64,000 bases of DNA from assembly GCA_024195585.1 (NCBI GenBank), contig SWBL01000021.1, forward strand, positions 124,001 to 188,000. The letters are read 5' to 3'. Position numbers and translations under genes: made by a program. This stretch comes from Aureobasidium sp. EXF-3400 (lineage: Eukaryota > Ascomycota > Dothideomycetes > Dothideales > Saccotheciaceae). Below, piece by piece: positions 1 through 12,376 of this stretch (position 1 is its first letter; every line of letters starts with the position of its first letter). The notes beneath the pieces are model-generated. The model was not told the origin of the DNA and searched no databases. It was given only the letters and a program-made list of their open reading frames with translations.

Positions 1-1807
1 ACCTTCTTCGAGACTACCCCCGCCGGACGCATTCTGAACCGCTTTTCAAGGTGAGTAGATTCTTGCCGTCCTTGCATGTTTCCGCTGTTGTGTTTCCGTC
101 ATGTACCGGATATGTCACAATGCCGCACGTGCACTTTCCAATTACCGGGTCCAATTGCTAATCATCTATATCTTCACAGTGATATCTACCGCATCGATGA
201 AGTCTTGGCGTAAGTGTTTGGCATGTGTCAGAATTCGTTGAACTGCTGAGCTGACCTGATTCGTTAGTCGTACTTTCAACATGCTGTTTGTCAATTCGGC
301 GCGAGGTATGTGGTGTTCGATGCTAATGCAAGTAATATGCGGATACTGACCGACCATTATAGCTCTCTTCACCCTGGTTGTCATCTCAATGTCAACGCCC
401 GCCTTCATCGCACTGATTGTGCCACTGGGTGGAGTCTACCTCTACATCCAAAGATACTACCTCAGGACTTCACGTGAACTCAAGCGTCTGGACAGTATCA
501 GTCGCAGTCCAGTATATGCCCACTTCCAGGAATCTCTGAGTGGTATCAGCACAATCCGCGCTTACCAGCAAAGCAAGCGCTTTGCCATGGAGAACGAATG
601 GCGTGTCGACGCTAACCTCAGAGCATACTTCCCTTCTATCAACGCGAACCGCTGGCTGGCTGTTCGTCTTGAGTTCATCGGTTCCGTGATCATCCTTGCT
701 GCCGCCGGTTTCGCCATCATCTCGGTTTCGACGGGTAGTAGTCTATCTGCCGGCATCGTCGGTCTATCCATGTCCTATGCTTTGCAGATCACTCAATCGC
801 TCAACTGGATTGTACGTCAGACAGTAGAGGTTGAGACCAACATTGTCTCAGTCGAGCGTGTTCTCGAGTACGCACGTCTGCCCAGCGAAGCACCTGAGAT
901 TATCTCAAAGCACAGACCGCCAGTAAGCTGGCCCTCCAAGGGTGCAGTGTCGTTCAACAACTACAGCACCAGATACCGCGAGGGACTGGACTTGGTTCTG
1001 AAGAACGTCAACCTCAGCATCAAGTCACACGAAAAGATTGGTGTTGTAGGTCGGACAGGTGCTGGTAAGAGTTCCTTGACTCTCGCACTCTTCCGCATTA
1101 TAGAGCCTACCGAAGGCGATATCACTATAGATGATTTGAGCACTAGCTCGATTGGTTTGTTGGATTTGAGAAGAAGACTTGCCATCATCCCACAAGATGC
1201 TGCTCTCTTCGAGGGAACGATTCGCGACAACTTGGATCCAGGACACGTCCACGATGACACCGAGCTTTGGAGTGCTCTAGGTATGTTGGAATCTCACGCC
1301 TTGCTTCGCAACAACTAACAGACTGGTCAGATCATGCGCGCCTACGGGATCACGTGTCGAGCATGTCCGGAGGGCTTGATGCTCAGATCCACGAAGGCGG
1401 TTCCAACTTGAGTCAAGGCCAGCGCCAACTCGTTTCTTTGGCGCGTGCATTGTTGACGCCGAGCAATATTTTGGTGCTTGATGAAGCAACTGTGAGTTCT
1501 GTGGTCCTTTTATCGCCGTGTTTCAACCTACTAATACGTCTCATTCCAGGCCGCTGTTGATGTGGAGACGGATGCATTGTTGCAAACCACGCTCAGAAGC
1601 AACATGTTCAAGGATCGAACGATCATTACCATCGCGCATCGCATCAACACGATCCTTGACAGTGATCGCATTGTGGTACTCGACCATGGACGTGTGGCTG
1701 AGTTCGATACGCCTTCCGAACTGGTCAAGCAGAAGGGTCTCTTCTATGAATTGGTACGGGAGGCCGGTCTACTTGGTAGTGTCGATAACAGCAGCGCAGC
1801 AGAGTAG
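1..1807 (+). CDS. ABCC-family (Ycf1/MRP-type) ABC transporter, C-terminal part, 5' truncated by window edge
   Basis: Exons <1..50, 180..209, 268..305, 363..1280, 1331..1491 and 1550..1807 join in frame to give the last 484 residues of a full-size ABC exporter. Visible are part of the second membrane domain, a Walker A (GRTGAGKS, near residue 266), the ABC signature LSQGQRQ, a Walker B ILVLDEAT and the switch His in TIAHR. The [12 protein letters not shown] and LISxR-like coupling region are typical of the MRP/CFTR (ABCC) branch. Yeast Ycf1 and Bpt1 pump glutathione conjugates and metals into the vacuole; the same role is likely here but the substrate cannot be read from this part. The last intron has a consensus CTAAT/CTAAC branch site. 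The N-terminal membrane domains and first nucleotide-binding domain lie outside the window. Confidence 0.93.
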
Positions 1808-3448
1808 GTAGTTGGTAGACTTGCATCGTCAAACGTTGCACATACACTACGATAATTACACCATGCACGGAGAGAATTGACAGCTGTTATGTGTCTGTCA
1901 CGTTAATTGCCCGGTGACAGCCCCTCAATGTTCTTTTTCTGAAAGCGTGCGTCCGCGGTTTTGTGAAGACGGTTGGGGCATTGTCTCTTCAGACGCCTGC
2001 TGGAAGCCATGCTGATTACGCCGTGTGCTGCTGCAAGGAAACGCTAACCGGTCGGCTCCCGAGATGCTTTGCGGCTCAGATCGTTGTAAAGTTACACAAG
2101 GGAAACGGCTGTGGCCCGACCCGCAGAGCGTCAACCAGGTCAAGGAACAGAGATCATGAAACAAATGCTGTTTTAAGAGCATCAAGAAAGACAAGGACGG
2201 TTCAGACGCTGGCCTTCTTTCTACAAATGCAGATGATAGATCTCGTAAGTGCTGTACCTTAGCAACCGCGGGTCCGATCGCTAGTGTTTCCGGAAGCAGT
2301 ATGGCTTTGGTGGAGTGTGCATGCCGGGGCGGCGCGGCTCATGGGGCCTGGCTGTCAAGGTCCCCTGATGGAATTCAACGGGCGCCATCTTCCAATGCTG
2401 TGTAACAGACAAGCAAACATCCTTCAAGCCCGGACCTGCCTGCTGTCCTGTCTTCTCAACGACAGATCGGAGGCTTTTGAGCGAGAACCAGGCGGGGGAG
2501 ATGATGTTCCCACCCGGAACTCGGTCTGCAGATTGCGACTGTGACGGCTGTTGAAGATGGGGCTTGCATACTTTGTCTTTGCATCGATCAAAAAGAGACC
2601 AAGCGTGACGAAAGGTCAAGCGATCCGCGAGGCGCTTGAACCAATCTATGGATTTGGAGAGGCAGAAATTATCGGGGCACCTTCAATCAAGCAATGCATC
2701 TTGCTCGTCTCGCGTATGAACCGAACTGATGGATTTGAGATCTGTCGTATTATGTTCAATCTATTAAGTCCTTGGGAGCCGCTCTCTGGGAAAAAGAAGG
2801 CTTTGTATCTTGATTCCGTCTTTTGTCGTCTCTCGTTTTTCCTGTTTTGCTTCCTTCTCGAATCGTTCCTTCCCGTCGGCAAACAAGGCGAGTGACAGCT
2901 GTTGTTGTAGCGCCGCGTGAAGACACCACCGAGGTCAGCCTTCCCTCGATTTGCCTGAACCCCGCACCAGATCGTGGCATTCTCAGCCTATCGTTCCGGT
3001 TAGTCGACGCTTTTTCCTTGTGCTGCCGTTCCTTTGCCTGTCGCGCCTATCACCCATTCATTGCCTGGTGGCGTCGACAAGGCCCTCGGGGTGTCCGACT
3101 CCTCCCAAAAGGAGCCCCATCTGTCTCACGTCCGTGTTTTGCAAGTTCTCGTCACATTTCTGGTCTCCTTGTCGTTGATTTTTGGTCTCGAACAGAAGCG
3201 CCCATCTTCGTTTCCCCTCTGGCTGACCAGCTGTAGTCGAACAAAGCCCAGGCGCGACACGCGCTAGGAAAGCCAAACACCTGGCAGTTTTGGCCGCACG
3301 AGGGTGAGCTTAATCCCTTCCCGAGATCATCGTCCCGCTAACGTCCGTTTTGACTTTTGTGTTAATTGGGGACAAAACTGATCAGTCCCTTGCATCTCTC
3401 TACAGGGGTGTAGCTCTATGCTATAAAACGTCTCTTTGTCATCCAGAC
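1808..3448. other. Long intergenic region, pyrimidine-rich towards the right
   Basis: No ORF here has protein-like composition or splice signals that extend it. The right part (about 2815-3350) is T/C-rich, as is usual for promoters and 5' leaders of fungal genes. A TATA-like CTATAAAA sits at 3421, only 28 bases before the next gene's ATG, so it may not be the functional element. Confidence 0.5.
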
Positions 3449-5496
3449 ATGGTCTCGAGCTCTGGGCCTGCGAATAGGTACGGCCGACACGCTGGAGTTG
3501 GTAAGCAGTCGGGCAAAGCTTCAGCCTCTGGCGTCTCCGTAAGCAACTCTTTTGTCTTGTTGTTTCATACCACTGACTTTTCCAGTATCGCCCTATAACG
3601 TCGTCGAGAAATCAAGGTCCCTTACTGGATCGGTCAAGAACCATCACGCTGGAACGCGATGATCCTGCTGCAGTAAGGAAGAAGGAGTATGTCGCGAACA
3701 GACTGGACAGCCTGCCCCCACACGTCCTTGATAGTCTTGTTCAGGTTTGCATGAGCAATGAAGGGTCTTCATCAGTCACGGCATCCCAGTCGGTCTTAGA
3801 TCCTCGAACAGCGAGTACGTATCTTACCTTTGAGTTTGTAGGGTACGTGTTGATGAGATGATAGGAATTCTGCAGATCGAAGAAGAGTCAGCACAACGGA
3901 ATGGCAATGCTTACCAGATCGCCACGAAGCGCAAGGCAACCGCATCAGCGGAGTCTTCTGATGAAGAGGACGAGGAAGAAGTTTATTCAAGCCATGGAAA
4001 CATGCAGATCACACTGCACATTGGCAACCCGGATGAAGTGGTTCACTTTTTGAAAATGCGTTTCACACAAATCCAGCAGCTTGCAACCAAAGTCATCGCC
4101 AAAGCTTGGATCAAAGCCATCTGTCCAAAGAAGCAAGCCAACTTCCCGTACGTGGACAGCAATCCGAGACCAGATCAAAGTCAGAAGCGTCGCCGACCAC
4201 GCCATGATGGCTCTCCAAGGATCCCGCTGTTCTGGCCTGATATTGATTTGTGTCGACACAAGGAACCTGACCATACCAGGAAGGCTGGTGCGTATGTCCA
4301 TATGTCGACATGTTGCAGATCAGCTGACTTTATACAAGAACGAACCCACCTCTTGGTCCATCTGCTTAGGCTGCATTGGACTGAGCAAGACTGGCTTAAC
4401 TCCAATGGCAATGGCTCAGAAGTTCCTCAGAAGATCAAAGACCGCAACTGGGTTGGTTTCTTGAGGGATGCTTTTCCAGTCAACAAGCTAGAGGAAGTCC
4501 AAGGCAGCAACCCGGATAAGGCGTCCATGCGAAGAAAGTACCTTACTCAGATCTACAGAGTCGCTGAAGACGAGCAGATGATCCGCCACAGAATGGGTAT
4601 GTTGACACACTCTCTCATCCTACATTGTCATATCTGACCATGGTACAGGCTCATCAAACCAGAAAAGAAGCTACACAGCTGGTGCTGGTTGGGTTTCAGC
4701 AGGCTCTCAAGCTGCAGCATCCGCGAGCCAGAGCGACCGCCTGGATAGTGAGGATGAAGAAGACTCACCTGCTGTCCATTCGTCCATGACGGCACGCACC
4801 AACTCTCTTTCGGAAAATTATGCCATGTCGCCGAAAATCGAGGAGCAAGCAGACGATTCTGGATCGACGTCTTCGTACTCTGGAGTTCAGCCTGTCAGTG
4901 AGGTCAATGTCGAGCAAGTACCTTTCAGCGGATTCTTTCCAAGAAACGAAGTCGCAGTAGCTGGTCCCAGCCAAGGTCCAGAACTGAAGTTTGATCCTGC
5001 AGATGAGCCAATGACAGTCGCACTCGGAACAGTGCCCGCCAGCGAGAATATGGACTACTACGAACCGTCATGGGGCGGCAGCACGACAATGGTCCAGAGA
5101 ACACCAGAGGGATATCAGCAGCCTCAGTATGCTGGTACTCCTAATCCATGGTACGGAAATACGTCTATGGGTCATGTCGAAGGCCAGTTGTCCACTGCAA
5201 GCACCACTTATCAACCTTGGGGTGACCACCGCCACAGCTTTGGACCATTCCAGGCAGCGCCGCTTCCTGACAAAGTGATGACTGACGCTGTACCTCACAA
5301 CGCTGGGTTCGGGAACATGAACCAGATGACCATGTCGGGACCGTTTGCACAAACAGCAGTAACAGCGGCCAATGATAACCAGCACGCAATGTATCAGGGC
5401 TCCAGAATGCATTACGGCCAGAATTCTTATGAGCAGCACAGCCAAGTTCCATACACAGGTACACAGCACCAGGAGATGTATAGCGGATGGCTTTGA
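3449..5496 (+). CDS. YDR124W / hrmA-associated-cluster-like helical-bundle protein
   Basis: Five exons (3449..3538, 3586..3814, 3865..4287, 4339..4596, 4649..5496) give 615 residues in one continuous frame. An acidic Ser/Asp/Glu tract (ESSDEEDEEE) is followed by a helical domain with the conserved stretch AWIKAICPKKQANFPY and a later RHKEPDH motif. I recognise this as the fungal domain called subtelomeric hrmA-associated cluster protein / YDR124W-like helical bundle. The molecular function of that family is not established. The C-terminal half is Gln/Ser/Gly/Met-rich and probably disordered, as in many regulatory proteins. Intron 4288-4338 is supported because its removal restores the HKEPDH..ERTHLLVHLLR region. 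Sac3 follows in the same direction after about 620 bases. Confidence 0.82.
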
Positions 5497-6114
5497 AGAG
5501 GGACGAGTTGACTTTTGACTGAAGAAGAGAAGAACGGCAACGATGATGACAAGCACGACAGCGACGAGACTGATGATATTGATGAAATTGCATGTGTCGC
5601 CGTGAACGAACCAGGCGCACGGAGATGGCCAAGGATGGTAATTGGTTGCACGGCCGGTGTGTGCTTAATGTCGATGTTTCTTCCTCTTTGAAGACGAATT
5701 CCTTTTGTTCGAGCAGGTTAATGATTAGCACGAGTATGCATTACGAAAAATGTTGAAGGATTGAAATATAGGATCACAGCAGATAGCAAATTTAATCGAA
5801 CAAAGTGCATCTTTAGCTGAAGTTGACTTCGAGATGTGAAGAATGGTGAATTACTGGTTAACAGCAGCGGTGGAGGAGACACAGGCAGGAGAGGGTGTAA
5901 CAAGTGTGGAGCACATGCAAAATGCTTGGCAAAATGACATGGCGGCGGAGGGTGGTCGGAACCGTTTGCGTACAATTCAAGGGTATGCGCGTGCATTCTC
6001 GATGCACACCAACATCTGAAAGCAGCCTCGACATTCTAGTGCTGCCACCATCAGAGCGCAGCGGCAGCCGACGACGCTCCATGCTCTGGCAGACTTAGCG
6101 ACAGCGCGACAATC
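5497..6114. other. Intergenic region between the helical-bundle gene and Sac3
   Basis: This contains the 3' region of the upstream gene and the promoter of the downstream one. ORFs on the minus strand here have low-complexity, non-conserved content and are not called. No repeat or RNA gene was seen. Confidence 0.5.
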
Positions 6115-9100
6115 ATGTCGTTCGTTAGTGCAGGTAGAGGAAGCTCCAGTCGCGGTCGCGGCTCATCACCGTTCGGAGCCCCAGCTGGTCCAAAGACAAC
6201 GCGTCCATCCTTCGCTCCACGCGCCAGAGGCAACAATCAGGTCCGCTTCAATGCCCAGACGGGAGGAGTTGCGAGTGAAAGAGGAGGCAAAACGTCTTTC
6301 CGTGGTAGCAATGTTCCGCGAGGACGAGGCAGAGGACGCGGAAAGCCAACACCTGCGCCAACACCTTCGCCCTTCGCCGCCCCGACCCAAGTACAAACAC
6401 CAGCACCATCGAGCCATGCCTCAACTCCGTCCTCGTCCTCGTTTCCCGACCGCTTCCAGGCTGTACGATCCTCCCCACCGTTCCATGGCTGATAATCTCT
6501 GACGCACGCTACAGCTCAAGAAGCGGCGCGAGCAAGAACGCATCCACGCCATTGCCCAAGGCTTCCTGGCCGATCCCGACAAGCCGCGCACCCTGGCCGA
6601 GGCCATCACCCCCACCGGAACCTGCCCGGACATGTGTCCAGAGTTTGAGCGTCTCGAGCGCATCGTGCAAAAGGATGTATGGGGCCCCGAGCTCGACGAC
6701 CAAGGCGCTCCCGATGAGCTGCGCATGGTGAAGAAGTTCAGACGCGCCGCAGCTGGCATTGACGAACAACTGCCTTCAGACTTGCGTCCTCCGACTACCC
6801 TCAAGAACACCATCGACTTCCTCTTCAATGAGAAGGTCGCCAATGCCGAATCTTTAGGCAGTGTACATCACTTTGTCTGGGATCGAACTCGCGCCGTCCG
6901 CAACGATTTCTCAATCCAACAAATCACGAAACCTGCCGACGTCTCGATCGCCATTGAATGCTACGAACGCATTGCCCGCTTCCACATTCTATCACTACAT
7001 CAGCTCGCTGTTCCGGACAAGCCTTACGACAAGTACGACTGGTACCAAGAGCGAGAGCAGCTGGACCGCACCCTCTTGTCTCTGATGCAATACTACGATG
7101 ACTCGCGCGGACGCGTCGAGTGCAAGAACGAGGCCGAGTTCCGCGCATACCTTATCATTTTCCAAGCCCAGGATCCAACTCCAGATTTGGAAGAAAGAGT
7201 CAACACCTGGCCGATCTCTGTCAAATCTGACAGGCGCGTAAGAATCGCCCTCGATCTCAACTCTGCCGCTTCAAACATCGTCGACCCTCAGGGTCCTCTC
7301 AAACCTCGCGCCGCCTATACTGTTGCACGAGAAGACTGGGCTCAATTTTTCGATCTCGTCCGCTCCAACAAGGTCTCCTACCTCATGGCCTGTGTCTCGG
7401 AAATTTACTTCAAACTTGTCCGGCGCACCGCGTTGAATGCCATCTGGCGTGGTTTCAAAGGCCAGGTCTTCGAGTTCACTCTATCCTTGATGACCCGTAT
7501 TTTTGGGTTTGACAACACCGAACAAACCGAGACCTTTTGTCAGCATTTTGGCTTCGTCTTTAAGGAATCCAACTCTGGAGGCGAGAATTACTTGGATCTG
7601 GATTCGGTGAAGGGCAAGACTTTTCCTTCAGAAACTCCTGGTTTGGACCATCAGACTTTCTCCGATGACCTGGTCGAGGTGAAGCGTATGGGTCGTAACT
7701 TTTCCGCTGTGATAGGTGGATATACTGTAGCAGAAGCGCAAAACTCAGGCTTGATCGATGAATCTTTTGACAGTCAGATGGAAGACGATATGGATGATCA
7801 AGCAGAAGATAGCCAAACTGACGAGGATCCCGACTCTCTCTTCATCCCAGAAAAGCCGTCTAAATCACCCTTTGGAACAGCAGCAGCTGTGTCCTCGTCG
7901 CCTTTTGCAAGTCCCTTTGCTCCGAACAAACCGCCTGGAGAAGCTCAACCGTCATCACTCCTTTCTCAACCACACCCTCCGGCCTCCGGCTTCGGCCAGC
8001 CTTCAGCATCGACTGGCTTCAATTTTGGGAAGCCCTCCGTCAACCCGATCATTCCGGAAGCATCAACTTCCGCTGCTACATCTTCCTTCACATCCGTCTT
8101 TGGTCAGCAGCCCAAGAGTGAGGGCATAAATCCTTCTGCGAACCCTTTCGGCTCCGTGAAACCCGCCATCACCCCCGAGGTTGTCACTAGTACGGAAGAA
8201 TCATCCAAGCCGACTGCCAGTTTGTTCTCCTTTGCAAAACCTGCCGCCGTCGATGACAAGTCATCATTGAAACCATCACCGACACAAGCAGAGGCATCTG
8301 AACCTACGAACTCTGTGAGCAGTCCATTCTCATGGGGGACTCCTGCTTCAACCACTGGACAGCAAGCTGCATCCATCACTACTTCAACACCATCTCTCTT
8401 CCAAGCTCCTTCGCCACCAAAACCTTCATTCAGCTTCTCTTCTACCTCCCGAACGACTGCACAACCTTCACAATCGTCACCGACTCCTTCAAAGAGCCCT
8501 TTCAGTTTTTCTTCTCTTGCAGGCGATGCAGGCAGTCTACCAAAGCCAACACAACAACCAGCCGAACCTCCACAAATCTCTACCTCTCTTTTCAGCAAAC
8601 CTCCCAGCGTCCCTAGTGAAGCGCCTGTTTTCTCCCAACCCACGTCTGCTCCAGTCACAGTCAACAGCACTCCTGAAGTTTCAGTGACCAACGCATCTCC
8701 TCTCGGATCAAAGCTTCCGCAGTTCGGTTTCAGCCAACCTTCTCAGCCCAAGAAGCCGAGCCCGTTATCACAGTCATTTTCTCTGGACAACAAAGGTGAA
8801 AGCACGGCACCCAAAGCTCCGACTGCATCACTCTTTCAGTCTTCAGTATCGCAACCGCCTGTTGCCCCTCTACCCAAGCCTGTAAAATCCAAAGATGAAA
8901 TACTTGAGCAGCTCGCCCGAGAGGTCGTTATGGATGCTGACAGAGGGTTGATCAGACAATTCGTCGAATACCATGCTCGTCAAACTGTCATGGGAGTTTA
9001 CGATGAGCTATATATGGAGAGTATCCGTGAACTTGCGGATACCTTCAGAAGAGAGACGCTTTCCTATAGGTTTGGCAAAAGGTGGCGCGAGATCTGTTGG

Positions 9101-10744
9101 CGACGACGATTGGCCCGACAGGGCAGAGAACGCCGCAAACGCGCAAAGAAGGACCAGAGCGCGCGCGAGCTGAAGAGGAAGCTTGCTGCCGAGCAGGATG
9201 CTGTCGATGATTTCCTCAAGTCCACGAGGTCAACTGTGCATCTAGGGTCAAGCCTACAAGATGATCCTCAGGACGATGCCCAGGTTCCCCTCGAAGAAGA
9301 CATGGAAGCAGCGGCAAGTAATTCACACGGCAACAAGAGGCTGAAGAGTCTGGACCACACCGATCTGGAAACGCCGAAGAGGAAACAGCCAGCTGCGACT
9401 CCACGTTCCAACTTCCTTGGGTTTAGTATGCTTGGCTCTCAAAACCGCCCAGCTATCTCCAGTACGCCCTCTCGGTCAAATTATTTCCGTCTGAAGGCCA
9501 TGGGTATCAATCCTGAAGGAGACACCAATGCGTCTCAAGCCAGAAAACGACTGAGAGAGGACAGTGAAGAAGCTCAGACAGAAGCACAGCCACCGAACAA
9601 AAAGTCACAAACGCCACCATCAGCTATAGAGGCTCGTCCAACAGGTTTCGCACGGCCGTCCGCCCCTGACAGTGTCGTCATCAACCCTCTCAGCGGCAGT
9701 ATAGCAGGCACTGGACCACTCTCCAAGGCGCTCCAAGATGATGAGGAGCTATTTGCTCGGGCTCGGGCAGCTAGACAAGCCATGGCAGATTCGAGTAAAT
9801 GGTATAAGTCAGAGATCCAGAAGGACGATGTGAGACGCAAGGAGGAAGCGGCCCGCTCTTTAACGTCACCATCGATGGAGCGCGCTCGTGAACTTGCTCG
9901 ACTTCGCTCCACAGGCCTCGGTGCAGCATCGCCTGACGTCCCCGCTTATCGATTGAGAGAAAGTCGTTTTGTGCCACGGGCACAGTATAACCGGGCCATT
10001 GAGATCGCGAGACAGAAGATTGAGTCTAGATCAAGAAGCCCGTCGCGAGTCTCGACACCTGAAGCTTCTCAGTCTCCCAGTCGATCAGCTAGTCAAGGAT
10101 TGATGGCTTTATCGGCAGCAGCGACGACCAAAATTTCTTCTCTTCCTGCTCAACTCGACGGAAAGCATACTCAGGCGACGGACAGTATGACTCACTTCGC
10201 TGCTCTACACAAAGCTCATGAGGATTCCGCCTGGCAGTACGAGCCGACATTCTTCGCGGAGTCTGTGGATCCAGCAGTTTCTGAACCCGACGTTGACGGA
10301 CATGAACATGGTCTTGAAAGTCTGGCTCAAAACGCCATCAACGAATATGTCGATCTGGGATCAGATGATGAGACCGAAGACCAACAGCACATCCAACGTT
10401 CGGACCGGAGTACATTCGAGATCGATGACATGGTCGATACAGAAGCATTTGCCGATGATGATGACGACGACGCGAATGAGGATGGTGAGGAAGCCGACGA
10501 CGAAAGCGAAGAGTTTGTAGGAGGGTACGCTCAAAATCCCGAAGATTTCGAGGATGACGAGGTGTATGACGAAGAAGATGAAGAAGAAGAAGAAGGAGAT
10601 GATGAAGAGGACCTCGAAGACTTCGATGAGGAAGACGAAGACGAAGAAGGTGAAGAGGGCTCGGACATGTCTGCCAACAACGCCAGCAATAACATCAAGG
10701 CAGGGACTGGCACCGCCGAGGATGCATTTGAGCTTAGCGATTAG
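6115..10744 (+). CDS. SAC3: Sac3/GANP-family mRNA export scaffold (TREX-2 subunit)
   Basis: Exons 6115..6462 and 6515..10744 give 1525 residues. The N-terminus is RG/RGG-rich. The Sac3/GANP domain starts at about residue 150 with GTCPDMCPEFER, the family hallmark, and runs to about 470. A long Ser/Pro region with FG-type dipeptides (SPFG, GFGQPS, PFSF; about 540-900) follows, matching Sac3's nucleoporin/Mex67-interacting segment. A charged helix from about 907 (SKDEILEQLAREVV) fits the CID region that in yeast binds Sus1 and Cdc31. The tail is an extreme Asp/Glu tract. In yeast Sac3 is the TREX-2 scaffold at the nuclear pore basket, linking transcription to mRNA export. The start was chosen because the RG region is in frame with the only GT-AG intron joining to LKKRREQER. 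Confidence 0.93.
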
Positions 10745-10846
10745 TGACTGGATAAGACACTTGATATATATTGGTCTGTGGGAAAGCATGTAATCAATTG
10801 ACTGATTACGATATCAAGCGAAATTTCTATTGATTTCGTTGGTATA

Positions 10847-10852
10847 AATAAA
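10847..10852 (+). terminator. Candidate polyadenylation signal AATAAA
   Basis: An exact AATAAA lies about 100 bases after the Sac3 stop codon and just before the stop codon of the convergent gene on the minus strand. The distance suits a cleavage signal for Sac3 mRNA. Confidence 0.35.
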
Positions 10853-10859
10853 ACATTGA

Positions 10860-11624
10860 TTAAACACGTCCATGGTTTTCGACTAGCAATGCTTTCATGT
10901 AATCACTAGGTTCATACCTCCACTGCTCGTTGATGAGTGTCTTGCCCACAGAATCCCGTAGTCGGGTCATGACTTCTGCTTTAAGTCTTTCGAGTTCTAC
11001 AATTGTTCGTCAGCTAGGGAAGGTGGAGACAATGGACAAGACAAACCATGCTCGTCCCATCTCATACCATTCCTTCCTCCGGCAGCAGTTCCAGATGCCC
11101 AATATTCTTGTACGAGACTCGTCAGACGCCGTTCATCGTCGAGGTCTTTGGCTGGTGAGTACGAAGTCGAGTCTTAGGATGGAAATGGAAGTCGTACCTT
11201 GGTCCTCTGCACCATTGATTTGCTCGCCCAGAGCGGGAACCTCGTGCAAGTAATTACCTCTTCCATCTCTCACGACCATATCTCTAGGAGGCTCAGGCTG
11301 ATTCACTTCGTCTGGCTCGATGGTGGTCTCGGTGGCTGCTCTGGCGCGTCTGGTCCGGGTTGCCCTACCAGCAGCGGCGGCACGTCTGCTCATCCTGTCT
11401 CCTGCATCATCCGAGTCTTCGAGGACCAGTTCGTTCAGATGTGTTGATGATGGAGCGAGAGTGGTGGGTCTTCGCGATGGCGCTGGAGCAAAGAGGTTGC
11501 GTGCGGCCGAATTAGCCCGCAATGCATGGCCTCCGGAACTGTATGTGTCGTGCAAATGGCTTGTTGTGCGATCTGTAGGACGCCGCGGTGCATCATTGAA
11601 CGGATCGTGTGGACGAGGTGGCAT
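10860..11624 (-). CDS. Unrecognised conserved-looking protein with basic N-terminus and helical C-terminus
   Basis: Three exons on the minus strand (11198..11624, 11047..11151, 10860..10996) join in frame to 222 residues. The N-terminal 130 residues are Arg/Ala/Thr/Pro-rich and probably disordered. The C-terminal part contains DLDDERRLTSLVQEYW and a charged helix ELERLKAEVMTRLRDSVG followed by NEQWRYEP, the kind of short helix found in chromatin or kinetochore subunits. I do not recognise the family and assign no function. The short second exon and the second intron (with its GCTGAC branch site) are supported by perfect frame continuity. The gene is convergent with Sac3, with 115 bases between the stop codons. 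Confidence 0.7.
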
Positions 11625-12376
11625 GTTTTCGGGTTGGAAGTATGTATGTAGGTAAGATGCAAGTAGTTATTGCTAACTGGTGTGGATGATTTGACTGCTT
11701 GTTTGTTGTCGTCAACACAGCCGACAAGATTTAAAGTCACAGTACGAATGGAAATGGAAGCGGCGGTCGAGCCTTCCTACACTTCCTGAAGCCACAACTT
11801 ACAACATCCGCCGGCAGAATGGTTCAGTCGGGCGTCACAAAAGGGTCAACAGGATAGCACGGAGCGGCAGAGCACTTCATGTCACTGATGATAGTAGTTG
11901 GGAAAGAGGGTTTATATATAGTTCAGGGTCCTGACCAGAAACGTAAAATTTTGTTATCTGTTCAGAAGTCGGTCGGAGGGCTGATGGTGAATATATGTAT
12001 GGCAAGAGATCAAGGACGTGAAAGTCCCCAAGTTAGTGACATGGAAAGACTCGAATGTGCAGGGAAGGAGCGATGAGAGAGTCGCACAGGCTCTCTGCCA
12101 AGGCGCTCAATCTGGCAGGAAGCAGCCCCCCAAAGTCCCCAAAAGCTAAACGTAGCTGCACAGTGAGAATCAGCAGCCCCTGGACTCTCTTTGTTTGGCC
12201 GTTGAGACTGCTTTTCTTTCCCGCCCGGCACTCCATCTACTCGACGACTCCTTCTGCGACACACGATTCGAGGACTGTCTGTCCGGTGGCATCTTTCTTT
12301 CTGGCCATCGTCCGCCATGCGCTAGCCCCGAATCTGTTCACATACAGCCCGTCCACACATCGCTAGATCACCCACC
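11625..12376. other. Divergent promoter region
   Basis: This lies between divergent starts at 11624 (minus) and 12377 (plus), so it should contain both promoters. The right third is C/T-rich. No further gene or repeat is evident. Confidence 0.5.

Noticed and set aside
8104..8691. 195-codon minus-strand ORF inside the Sac3 gene
   Set aside because: It is the antisense of the Ser/Pro/FG-rich region; its Gly/Val/Glu bias mirrors the sense codons and it has no splice or start support.
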